64,000 nucleotides of DNA from Ottelia alismoides (lineage: Eukaryota > Streptophyta > Magnoliopsida > Alismatales > Hydrocharitaceae), in the NCBI GenBank assembly GCA_037367405.1, contig JAZKJV010002323.1, forward strand, positions 496,001-560,000. Direction: 5' to 3'. A program made the position numbers and the translations under genes. The notes under the pieces are model-generated. The model was not told the DNA's origin, searched no databases, and worked only from the letters and a program-made list of their open reading frames with translations. How positions within the stretch are numbered: the first letter of the stretch is position 1; the number at the start of each line of letters is the position of its first letter. Positions 10,108 to 20,640 of this stretch are shown one piece after another.

Positions 10108-13100
10108 CATCATCCTTGGTCGACCGTTCTTGGCTACAGCCAAGGCGGTGACCGATCATGATAGCGGGAAGGTATACTTTCGCTTCGAGGGCAAGAGTGT
10201 ACAAATAGAGACGGTCGAGGACTACAGAGCCAGAGAGAGCATGCTCAGAGACTAGCACAGACACAGAGCAGCTGACAGATGCCGGGTTAGACATCCACCA
10301 GGATTGTGATTTTGTGATCACAGATGATGAGGCAGCATGGGCATACCCTGCAGCACAGGCCATCCTCTCATTTTCAGACACCACTGATGCAGAGATGACA
10401 GCAGAGGAGAGCTTGGAGAGCACAACCCTGACCTAGGATACTACAGAGGCAGCAGAGCCGGTTCTCGACCGCGACACGACTTTTGGTGATGGTGGTGCTG
10501 AGGCCACCTTGTGTGATGGTGGTACTGATGCCACCGTATTTGATGCAGATCCCTCAGATTCAGAGTCTGATTGGGAAGATTGTGATGATCAGATGCCAGA
10601 CATGAGTCCACCCGAGCCGACAGATGAGGAGGAGGTAGATGCAGAGCAGATCAGAGACAGCACAGTCGAGCAGCCTTCTCCAGACTCAGTTTGCGAGAGT
10701 TCGCTTTCTTTCTCCCAGGCAGAGTTGGCAGACTTAGCAGCATTGACACATTTCCTTCCGCAGCCAGACTTGCCAGCGCCCAGTTGTCCAGAGCTGAAGC
10801 TGCTCCCTACTTCGCTGAAGTATCGGTTCCTTGCAGGCGAGCCTGAGATGTACCCAGTCATCATCTCCGCTGATTTGACTGGAGAGCAGGAATCCCGTTT
10901 GATGGGGGTTCTTGAAAAGAATCGCAAGGCAATCGGATGGAGCGTAGCAGATCTCCATGGGATTAGTCCATCAGTGTGCTCCCACCATATCTATCTCGAG
11001 GAGGGGGCGAAGCCGTCGCGTGAGTTCCAGCGGTGGTTGAACCCCAACCTGAGAGAGGTCGTGATGAAGGAAATATCAAAATGGTGGAGTGCAGATTTTA
11101 TTTATCCCATTTCCGTCTCCAAGTGGGTTAGCCCCTTGCATGTGGTGCCCAAGAAGACGGGCATCACGACTGTGATCAGTGAGTTGGGAGAGGAGATTGT
11201 ACACGAGTACCCACCTCTTGGAGGGTCTGTGTTGACTACAGGAGACTCAACCAGGCCACCAAGAAGGACCATTTCCCCCTGCCTTTTATTGACCAGATCA
11301 TTGAGAGACTGGCAGGTAAGAGCCATTATTGCTTCCTGGATGGGTACTCGGGCTACAACCAGGTGGCCATCGCTCCTGAGGATCAGGAGAAGACCACCTT
11401 TACCTGTCCCTTTGGTACATATGCCTTTCGACGCATGCCATTTGGGCTATGCAACGCCCCTGCGACTTTTCAGAGGTGCATGCTGTCGATCTTTTCGGAC
11501 ATGGTAGGGGAGTGTTTGGAGGTCTTCATGGACAATTTCTCGGTCTACGGCGACGGATTCGACTCCTGTCTTGACTGCCTAGACCGAGTACTCCAGCGAT
11601 GTATTGAGTACCATTTGGTTCTATCTTGGGAGAAGAGTCACTTCATGGTGACTCAAGGGACGGTGCTTGGCCATATCATCTCCAACAGGGGCATGGAGGT
11701 GGATCCGGCCAAGGTTGATGTCATTAGAAAACTCGCACCGCCGTCCAATTTGAGGCAGCTACGGTCATTCCTGGGGCACGCTGGATTTTATAGGAGATTT
11801 ATTCAGGATTTCAGCAGGATTGCCCGGCCGTTGACTGACCTCTTGACGAAAGACACCGAGTTCCTTGTCGATGACAAGTGTCTTTCGTCCTTTGCGACTC
11901 TTTAGCAGTGTGTGATTGAGGCTCCTGTCCTCCAGCCGCCTGATTGGTCTCTCCCATTCGAGATCATGACGGATGCCTCCGATTTTGCCGTAGGGGCTGT
12001 GCTGGGACAGAGGAGGGATGGAGTTCCATTTGCCATTCACTACGCTAGCCGCACATTGGATTCCGCCCAGCGGAATTACATGGTTACAGAGAAGGAGATG
12101 CTAGCCGTAGTGTTCGCCCTAGATAAGTTTCGATCTTATATCATTGGATCTAGAGTGACTTTGTATACAGAACACACCGCCATCAGGTACCTCATGGCAA
12201 AGAAGGATGCCAAGGCCAGACTTACTAAATGGATCCTTCTACTCCAGGAGTTCGACATTGAGATCAAGGATAAGCCTGGAGTCAAGAATGTGGTGGCGGA
12301 TCATCTCTCCCGTTTAGAGCAGCTTGAGGAGTCTGAGCAGATTGATCCCATTCGAGATACCTTCCCAGATGAGGCGATCCTTGCTATCGCCTCACTCCCG
12401 TGGTATGCCGATATTGTGAACTTTCTCGTTGCTGTGAAAGTCCCACAAGATTGGCCCAGGCAGAGGCTTGAGACCTTCCTTGCGAAGGCCAAGTCCTACC
12501 ATTGGGAGGATCCCATCCTTTACCACGAAGGAGGGGATAGTGTCTGGCGTCGGTGTATTCCTCAGGAGGAACACCATAGCGTCCTCACTTACTGCCACAA
12601 GCTTGAGGCAGGAGGACATCATTCTGGGAGGAGAACGACACAGAAAGTGCTCCAATCCGGCTTGTGGTGGCCTACCCTCTTCAAGGACTCAGATGAGTTC
12701 GTGAAGAGGTGTACTGACTGTCAGAGGATGGGCACTTGTGGACAACGTGATATGATGCCGATGCAGCCCATTCACTTCTGTGAGGTTTTTGATGCATGGG
12801 GCATCGATTTCATGGGTCCATTCCTAAGAGTCAGGGATTTGAGTACATTCTGTTGGCCGTAGATTATGTTAGTCGTTGGGTTGAGGCTATCCCCGCCCGA
12901 ACCGCTGATGCGAGGACAGTTTGCAGATTTTTGAGGAAGCACATCATCACACGGTTCGGGGTTTCACGAGTTCTGATTTCTGATGGGGGGTCTCATTTCA
13001 TCAACGACCAGGTGAAGGCCCTTGCTAGCGAGTTCGGTATAGACCATCGTGTTGCCACACCTTACCATCCACAGACAAATGGTCTAGCCGAGGTATCGAA

Positions 13101-13812
13101 TAGGGAGATCAAGACGATATTGCAGAAAGTCGTCCGCCCTGACCGAAAGGATTGGTCACAGCTTTTGGACTCGGTCTTATGGGCATATAGGACGTCTTTC
13201 AAGACACCATTGGGTACATCTCCCTTTCGCCTCGTATATGGCAAGCCGTGCCATTTACCTGTTGAGTTGAGGCACAAGTCACTTTGGGCAGTTACAGATA
13301 TTCTTATGGATCCAGATGGTGTAGGAGACCAGAGGAGGGCAGAGTTAGCAGCCCTGGAGGAGCTTAGAGATACAGCTTTCTCAAACAGCCTACAGTATAA
13401 GGAGACAGTGAAGGAGTGGCATGATTCTCATATCAGCCACAAGCATTTTGAGATTGGACAGAGAGTACGGCTGTTTGATGCGAGGCTACGTCTATTCCAG
13501 GGAAGCTACAGAGCAAATAGAAGGGACCCTACTTGGTCAGAAAGGTACACGACAACAGTAGCATTGATATATCTGAGTTGTCTTCTGAGAGTACCTTTCG
13601 AGTGAACGGCCAGCGGCTCAAGCTATTTCTAGATCATGAGTCGCGGGTCGTTGATCTTGCCCCTATTCATTTTGCATGAGATGAGGTCTTTGACTCACAT
13701 CTAATGCATCTCACGCCTGAGTTTCACTGTTCCTCCGCCTTTATAGATCCAGATCTCCATATCACTACATTCTTTAGTCCCACATCCCTTTCTTCATCTT
13801 GTGATTATGTTG

Positions 13813-14203
13813 TATTTAGGGTGCACTTTACCCAAAGTATGGGGGGGATGTGAGACCGTTTGGGTATTTCTTTTGTTTCCGCCTACCCCTGTTTTGCTGC
13901 CTATACTTAGGGATATTTCACCCTAAGTATAGGGGGGGTAGACCCTGTACATTCTCCACTCGGTTTTCCCTTAGTGTACAGCCTGCTATACTTAGGATTA
14001 TTTAATCCTAAGTATAGGGGGAAGACCCGAGACCCTCTTGACTTTTTCATTCATTCGTCTTTGTATATAGCCTTTCTTTTCACTTCCCTATACCTAGTAC
14101 GAGTTATGTCTTCTTCATCGCTCTTGACTCTGAGGACATCGTTCGAGCTAAGTATAGGGGGGTGTGTATATATTTCATATATACTTTAGCCATAACTCGT
14201 ACT
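13813..14203 (+). repeat. Post-pol hairpin series carrying polypurine-tract copies (element A)
   Basis: Four units lie between pol and the 3' LTR. Unit 1 is 13813-13847. Unit 2 has a perfect 12-bp stem (13901-13912 with 13921-13932). Unit 3 has a perfect 14-bp stem (13986-13999 with 14004-14017). Unit 4 is CTAAGTATAGGGGGG at 14148-14162, enclosed by a 13-bp inverted repeat (14096-14108 with 14191-14203). Each ends in the AAGTATAGGGGG motif or a close variant, which is also the real polypurine tract at 15754-15766. Confidence 0.85.
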
Positions 14204-14851
14204 TTGTGTGAGTGTGTTAATAAATAAAAATGGCTAAAAATCACAAAAAAAATTAAAAAAATTTTTCATGTACATAAACATTCTTTTATTTGCACTTAAA
14301 TAGCTAGTGTACAAATTATTTTTGTAAAAATGATTTCAAAAATCTTTTGTGTAAAGTTTGTGTAAATATTTTCTTATCAAAATTATGTATATAGTACAAA
14401 ATTTTTCCAAAATGTTTTGAAAATCAAAAGTTTGCAAAAATCTTGTGTAAATGTGTGTAAATATCTTTTTGCAAAACTTGCACTCCATGCATTATCCATT
14501 CATGGTTTCAAAACATTTTTCAAAAATTTTGCATGTTTGTAAAATTTGTGTAAATAAGCATCTTTTGTACATATGTATATAGTTTTCCTGGATGATAGTT
14601 GACATTTAAACTAGCCTGGAATCAAATTAAGAAATGGAGCTTGGTTAAGATCTTAATCCACCTAACTTCTAAGAGAAACCTTATAGGGCTTAGGTTTAAG
14701 GCTTTTCAGGTCCATAGTGACTTAATTCTTTGAGTCCACTAGGCTATGATCACATGTCGTCTCAATGAGCCTAAGTAGAGCACTTAACAACAACACATGA
14801 CTCATATAGACAATGGCTTTACTTGGACACCAGCACTATGCACCAGGCTCT

Positions 14852-15193
14852 CTACGGATGAGGTGGTGAGGAGGCAGTCTTCCTTGACTTGGGGTAGCAT
14901 ATGAGGGTAGTACTTCTAGGCGGAACCTCTCTTCTTCTTTTAGTGAAGGAAGTGCATCTCAACTTGGTCTGGTTGCCATGAGTTTTAACGACGGGAGTTG
15001 TGGGTTGCAATAAAGCTTCAAAAGAGGGATAGTCTACTGGCTCAAGAGGAAAAACTCCTTGTATAGATGCTGCACATGTATATGTTGTACACTTGAAAAA
15101 AAATGTGCAAAAAGAAAATAACTCCAAAAAAGTGGTGGGTCTGATAGAAAATGATAATCCCACCGGAGTATGTATATAGAGTGCAATAAGCAA
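14852..15193 (-). CDS. Conserved antisense ORF 2 (element A)
   Basis: This antisense frame of about 113 residues lacks an ATG start in the open part; its first codon here is TTG. It is hydrophobic at first (a segment near FLELFSFCTFFF), then basic and proline-rich at the end (KRRREVPPRSTTL, then SPPHP at the C-terminus). Counterparts are 29229-29639 in B (136 residues) and 62850-63257 in C (135 residues). It could be the 3' part of a spliced or frameshifted product with antisense ORF 1. Antisense frames are known in some Tat-lineage elements such as Grande; homology to those is not shown. Confidence 0.3.
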   Translation of the reverse strand: MLIALYIHTPVGLSFSIRPTTFLELFSFCTFFFKCTTYTCAASIQGVFPLEPVDYPSFEALLQPTTPVVKTHGNQTKLRCTSFTKRRREVPPRSTTLICYPKSRKTASSPPHP

Positions 15194-15202
15194 AGCATGG
15201 TT

Positions 15203-15385
15203 TCATGATCCACCTGATGTAGCTTGCAGCAGGGAGACTTGGCTACACTGGTCAAGCTCCCAAGGGTACTTAGCTACACTGGCCTCGACCCATTCTCTTC
15301 TTCCTCCTCTTCTTGAGCCGGTTGAACTTGAACTTAGAAGGGAATACCCCGCTCCTCGAGGAAAGAGTGGCCAGATTGAGGTCAT
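15203..15385 (-). CDS. Conserved antisense small ORF 1 (element A)
   Basis: This is a 60-residue frame with an ATG start, antisense to the retrotransposon, between pol and the 3' LTR. It starts MTSIWPLFPRGAGYSLLSSS and has a serine/arginine-rich middle (STGSRRGGRREW). The same frame is open in B (29099-29281) and C (63217-63387). It overlaps the start of a second antisense frame. I do not recognise a family. The frame could be kept simply because the copies are young, so its status as a gene is uncertain. Confidence 0.3.
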   Translation of the reverse strand: MTSIWPLFPRGAGYSLLSSSSTGSRRGGRREWVEASVAKYPWELDQCSQVSLLQATSGGS

Positions 15386-15753
15386 AGAGTTACCTTGTTA
15401 GGGAGGGTTGTCAAGTTGCCATTTCTGAGGTGGAGAGCTTAGACCTCACTTTCACGGGACAAGAAAAGATTCATGGTCTTCAGGGTTTGTGATTGATGAC
15501 TTGTTCTGATCTGGAGCATTGAGGAGTCTTGGTTATAGATTAGTGGAACTTAGAGGCTGTTGAGTTTTAGACTTAAGTCCGAATGAGATTCCGACACATT
15601 AATAATCCAAAGATCTGATCGAGCTCCATACCCCAATTTAATGAAGGCAAGTTTAATAATCAGCCTTGATCCATGTACATCCTCTTTTTCTTTTTCTTTC
15701 TTTCTTTTTCACTTCTTTTTCAAATAAGTGTTTGCTAAGGGACTAGCAAAGAT

Positions 15754-15766
15754 AAGTATAGGGGGG
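15754..15766 (+). other. Polypurine tract, element A
   Basis: AAGTATAGGGGGG ends directly at the first base of the 3' LTR (TGATGAAT). It would prime plus-strand DNA synthesis. The same sequence abuts the 3' LTR of B, C and D. Confidence 0.9.
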
Positions 15767-18700
15767 TGATGAATACTCATTCATCACTCTTTATTCTTAT
15801 ATTTTAGCTACAAAAACCTTTGCAAATACATGTAGATATGTGTAAATAGGAATAATTACCAAAAGCATGCATTGTGTAAAACCTATAATTAGCATGTTTT
15901 TGTGCAAAAATAAAAGAATAAAGATTAAAAAGAAAAAGAGGGAAATATTTAGAATAAATATTGAGCAACCTAACCTAAGGGAGGGCTCAGCATGGGCCTG
16001 ACCGCATAAAAACCAAAGTAGAGGGAGATAGGGGGCTCATGTGTAAATATTTATGTAAATAAATAAAAATATTTTTCCTCACAAAAATAGCCTAAAATAT
16101 ACTTGTAGATACTTGTACATATTTATAAGTATAAAAACAAGATAAAAAGAGAAAAAATAAAAAAGAACAAAAATATCACTTTCACATTGTACATAGACTC
16201 ACCTATATATTTATTTAACCTTGTAAATAAATAAAATTAATTCCCAAAATTTTTGTAAATATTCTATATTATAAAATGCAAATAAATAAAATAAAAACAA
16301 TCAAAACAAAAATCAAATAAAAATAGCAAAAATTAAAAACACAATAATATATTGTACATATACCATGTATATAAGTGTATATATGTATTTATTGTACCTA
16401 TGTATATAAATAATAAAAATAAATAAAAATACCTTTTTATTCCTTATTTTATAATGAAAATAAATAAAATGTAAAATAGGGATTAAAATTGCACAAAAAT
16501 AATAATTAAAAAAATCAAAAATTAAAAACTCTATAGTGTACGTATACCTATATACTACATACTATGTATATACCTTATTTTTATTTCGAAAAAATTATTA
16601 AAAATCACTAAAAATTAGAAAAAAATAAAATAAAAATATTTCATGTTTTGAGTTTTTGCTAAATCGGCCCCTAGCTACCCTAATTTTCACTCCTAAGATC
16701 CTGCCACGTGGCCGATTCCTGTTGGCTCCTGGGGATGTTGACCGCCCGGTCAACTACCCCCCCCCAGGACCACTCCACTCGGGTCCTTAGCGGGTCCCCA
16801 ACTTCTCGGATTTTTCCCCGCTAAACCCGATTGCCTACCATCTAAACCCCGGGTCCGACTCCTTAATGCCACATCAGATACCCTCGCCGGAGCTTCATCC
16901 TCGGCATCCGCGCGCTTCCACGCCCTACCCGACCTCGTCTTCCCGGACCCTCACCCATATTTAGCTCGAGCTCCGCCACCCTAATTCCCTATCTTTGGCC
17001 ATTCGAATCCTTCGCCCGTGAGCTCCAGTGAGTGCGCGAGAGTGACAGCTCGTGCCCGGTGCTGTCGAAGCGAGGAGAGGAAGAGAGACCATCGATCCGG
17101 CGAGCTTCGCCGCCGCTGCTCCGCCACCAGCAGGAGCACCGAGCCTCGGAGGGAGACGCTCCTCGAGGCGACAACCTAGAGCTTCCTAAGCTCGTCCCCA
17201 GTCTCCTCGTCCACCCAGGTAATCACTTAGACCTTTCTTTTCCGCTGATTTTCGATTACGCCCAAATCGCCGCTCCGCCGCATTTTTCCGATTCCGTCCA
17301 CGACCGACCTCCATTCGATCATCGGAAATCGCCATAGCCCTCACCTCCTTCCGCGCACCTTCTCCATCCTTCCATTCAACCCAGCTCGCACAGGAGCTGG
17401 GATTTGAGCTCCACCGTCCCCACTTCGCCGGAGCTCGACCACCACGCCTCCCCGTTCACGATCACCCCGCCTAACTGGGTCGAGGCACTTTTCCCTCGAC
17501 CCGCGAGTCTGCTGGAGTGTTTTGCAGGGTCATCCGAGTCCATCTGAGGGCTTGGACCGTCTGGACCAGCAGCTTGGTCTCCGCCGACCTCGCCTGGGCT
17601 CCTCGGAGCTCCGTCGAGCCATCGGAGGCCACTAGTCGACGCGGGAGCCCACATAGCTTCTTCTTCGATCTTCAGAGGCCCGAGCGGAGGCCGGGAGCGC
17701 GCACAGCAGGCCGGCGAAGGTCGCCGGCCATCAGTTCTTCCACGACCTCCAGACACCGTTCGATCAGCCCTCCTGCTCCAGATTACATCGCGACCGTCTG
17801 TTCGTGGAGCTGCAGCCACCGTCAGATTCTTGGAGGATCGATCACAACCGTTGGATACTCGAGGGTATAAGCTCCAGAGCACCAGGACCGTCCGATCTCC
17901 ACGTGGAGCGCCCTCGCCTGTTCGATCAGGCCGAACGTTCTCAGGGTTGCAGCGCCACCTCTTTCACCCGTTGTATCCGCTACGTGGCACACATCCGGCC
18001 TTCGACGTTTAATAAGGGATATTTACACTTAGGCCCCTCTCCTTTATGCAATTAGTCTTTAGTCCTGTAAATACGTTGCATAGTTGTTTACTTTTTGAGA
18101 AATTTACACTGTGGACCCGGCACTTTATTTTCCTTGCATTTATGCCCCTGTGCGTTGTATGACACGTGCTTCGTCACGTGTTTCTCTGGGTTATTTGCAA
18201 TTCATGCCCTTGTAGTTCTGGTTGTTATTAGTTGAATGAAAGTTTTTACTTATTTGCACTTATAACCCTGTGCGTGGTTTATTTCAACATGTGCGTGATA
18301 TTTTGGATTAATTGCAGATAAGCCCTTGGGCTTTTGGTACCTGTTACCAAAAGGCCCTCGGAACTTATTTCTCTTAAATATAGGTCCCTGAGTGCCCCAG
18401 GCACGCACGTGGCACGTGTTTTGCTGGGTTAATTGCACCAGACCCCCAGACTCTCGGGTATTTGCACTTTGGTCCCTGTGCACTGTACCCTCTCTTTATT
18501 TTTGAATAAAATAGCAAATTACCTCCAAATCTAACGAAAATTGGACACATGGCTCCTGCCATGGTGTAAAATTTTCGAGGATTTTTGAGGACATTTTTGT
18601 TTTCATTTGATATTTTTAAAAATTCAAAAACCTCTATTTTCTTCACTGTCTAAATTTAAAAATCATAAAAAAATATTAAATAGTGTCTAAAAATTACAAA

Positions 18701-19435
18701 AAAATTGTATACTGTCCATTTTGTTATGTTTGATTTTCAAGCCAATTTTGGCTATTTTCCATTACTGAAAACCACTAAAAATTGAAAAACACCTAAAAAC
18801 TTATAAAAATTCTAATAATTAAACCAAAAATCCAAAAATAATAAAATATGTGCCTAAATTTTCCTTGTTTTATTCTCTTTACAGGAAAATTACCTCCCAG
18901 CTAATTTGGGGGCTTTAGATATTTTATCTAGGCCTTTTTAGCTCGGCTGGACAGTACCTTTGATTTCAGCTACTGTTTGATTTTTAGAAAATTAAATAAA
19001 CATCAGAAACTTCTCAAAAATTCACCAAAAACACTAAAAATTATAAAACATATAAAAATATTTTTGTTGGAATTTTTTATTGATTTTTAGTGTATATAAT
19101 AATTTGTTGAAGTGTGTGTTTACTTGTTTTTCTTATTTTCTTTATACATTAAAAAATCCAAAAAAAAAATAAAATAAATTAAAAACCACTAAAAATATTT
19201 TGTTCTTTTATTTTATTCCTTTTTACTACTTCATAGGCCGAAAGGCCAATCCGTGCTCCTTGAGTTCGACCCTGGTCGCTATACCAGGTTAATCCAATAG
19301 CGAGACCGCTTTCGCGTTTTTGATCGATTTTGTCTATTATTAGTGGTCTGATTTTTCTTGATTGTCCGCGCTTGATCGCTTGGGTCGCAACGACCTATTT
19401 AGTACCTTATACCCGAGTGCTCAGGCGTGACATCA
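15767..19435 (+). repeat. 3' LTR of element A
   Basis: This 3669-bp copy matches the 5' LTR throughout, with scattered substitutions and one- or two-base indels. It holds the G-box (16704-16711), a perfect inverted W-box pair (16737-16754), the TATA-like site (16956-16963), the GT-AG pair (17219-17527) and a GTTCGACCC motif (19264-19272). It ends GACATCA at 19435. Confidence 0.95.
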
Positions 19436-19538
19436 GTAGACACCACACATCTTAGGTGAGTGAAGGTGTGACGAATCACAGGGTTCATTGACGTACATAA
19501 CCGCATGCACCTAAGTAGGATGTTACACGGATTTCTCC
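19436..19538. repeat. 103-bp module, second copy
   Basis: This copy begins with the right-hand target-site duplication GTAGA (19436-19440) and continues the interrupted target locus. It aligns base for base with 1510-1612 apart from a few substitutions. Confidence 0.7.
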
Positions 19539-20640
19539 CCAAACCACAACAGAAAATGAATTGGAAAGAAGGATGAATCGAAAACAAAGCCAGAAGAAGA
19601 TGAATCGAAAACCCTAGCTCAAGTTCGAGCATATTTACAAAACCAACTAGGATAGGATCGTACCTTCCTCCTCCTCGTTCTCCCGGCAGCGCTTCGCTAG
19701 CGCTCCTTCCTCGCATACCACTCCTCCTCCCGACCTCTCGACCCTAGCCCTTGGGGTGTTGGTGGTGGTGGAAATCGTAGAGAATAAATGGGTGGGGGGC
19801 TATTTATAGGCTCTAAAATTGCTAACTATGGTTAGAAAATCATGATTTAGACCTTAATCGCGGTTCGAGATCCATGGTTTTGGCCCATGGGTTTGGCCAA
19901 AACTTATCCAAAACTTAGGGCTTAAGTTAGAACTATCCAGAAGACTCTAGATTCACTAATAATGCTTAATTAGAGCTAATCGTAATTAACTTTTACTAAT
20001 CCTGATTTAACCTTCGTGGATTACGCTTAACTTCTGCTAACCATTGATTAATGTTCGCTAATGATCATTAATGATCCTCAATCCATCACTAATTTCTTTA
20101 ATCATATTTAATTAGTCTTAATGACAATCATTAAGAGTTAATGACATCTTAAACCTCCTTACTTCTCTTTCTTTCGAAAATCATAACAAATCGAAACGAA
20201 GTCCAATTCACACGAAACAAATTCTGTTGGTTTTCTCTTGATGAGCCACATATTATGATATAGGATCCGAGAGACATCCAACTTCAAGGATTTACATTAC
20301 GAGGGTAGGAATGGATCAAAAAACAAAAAGGGGTCAAAGGATTTTATCTATATACAGAGTGGATGAGGCTCAAGAACCTAGGGTTTATGATCGATTCGGG
20401 CTGCATACAATGGATCAAGAGGTTAGGCGTGGATTAGGGTTCAATAGGTCAGGGTTTGTGTGAGAAATCAAAGAAAAACGGGTGATGGATCGGGTGGGAA
20501 AAAGTGGAGAAGACAACTCTCAATGGCTCTAACAAGTCAGAGGTGCCAATAGGGGTAGTTGACCGGAATTCAACCAAAGGAGCGGCCCCATTAGGCCACG
20601 ACAGCCTGCTATGAGACAAAATAGGGAAGATAAGGATGAA
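19539..20640 (-). other. Unclassified LTR-like fragment, right of element A
   Basis: Read on the minus strand, this has a U3-like AT-rich part with phrases seen in Tekay-type LTRs (GAATTGGACTTCGTTTCGAT near 20200), a TATA box CTATAAATAG (19799-19808) and a GC-rich leader-like stretch down to about 19640. I infer a piece of an older gypsy LTR in minus orientation. The ends and the family are not settled. No reading frame is supported. Confidence 0.4.

Larger units (their letters stand above)
6855..13679 (+). pseudogene. Broken gag-pol polyprotein gene of element A
   Basis: The gene would encode one Gag-Pol protein of about 2290 residues for particle assembly, reverse transcription and integration. 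I place the start at 6855 because MMGRRSLR is shared by all three copies; upstream in-frame starts are not ATG. The Gag core is at residues 200-350, followed by a coiled-coil-like segment, a Q-rich region, the HPGFRWG motif, protease (DSGSS at 9888), RT (from about 11000), RNase H (about 11950-12310), the integrase HHCC finger (about 12560-12730) and the DDE core and C-terminal domain to 13679. Breaks: in-frame stops at 8610, 8622, 8997, 9351, 10434 and 11903; single-base deletions near 10108, 11200, 12823 and 13496; a 2-base deletion near 10225. RT has FMDN (11528-11536) where the other copies have FMDD, so a catalytic aspartate is lost. RNase H also has Glu for Asp in its YTDH motif. Confidence 0.92.
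14204..15753. other. Post-pol spacer of element A
   Basis: The sense strand holds no env-like frame in this 1.5 kb, although many Athila elements have one. It is AT-rich to about 14590, then becomes a more conserved stretch of about 14590-15720 that holds the antisense frames. A pyrimidine-rich run (TTTCTTTTTCTTTC-like) lies just before the polypurine tract at about 15685-15720. Confidence 0.7.
1676..19435 (+). mobile_element. Element A: complete Athila-type Ty3/gypsy LTR retrotransposon
   Basis: The element is about 17.8 kb with LTRs of 3667 and 3669 bp. In order it holds the 5' LTR (1676-5342), a tRNA-Asp primer site (5346-5363), a leader, a broken gag-pol frame (6855-13679), a post-pol hairpin region, a polypurine tract (15754-15766) and the 3' LTR (15767-19435). 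A target-site duplication, imperfect by one base, flanks it. The LTRs differ by scattered substitutions and small indels, so the insertion is fairly recent. The proteins are broken by several stops and frameshifts and by loss of a catalytic RT aspartate, so this copy is not autonomous. Confidence 0.95.

Noticed and set aside
13680..15753. env-like gene after pol
   Set aside because: No sense-strand frame of useful length exists in A, B or C; only short frames broken by stops are seen.
19799..19808. TATA box of a host gene
   Set aside because: No coding sequence follows on the minus strand; the context fits an LTR fragment better.
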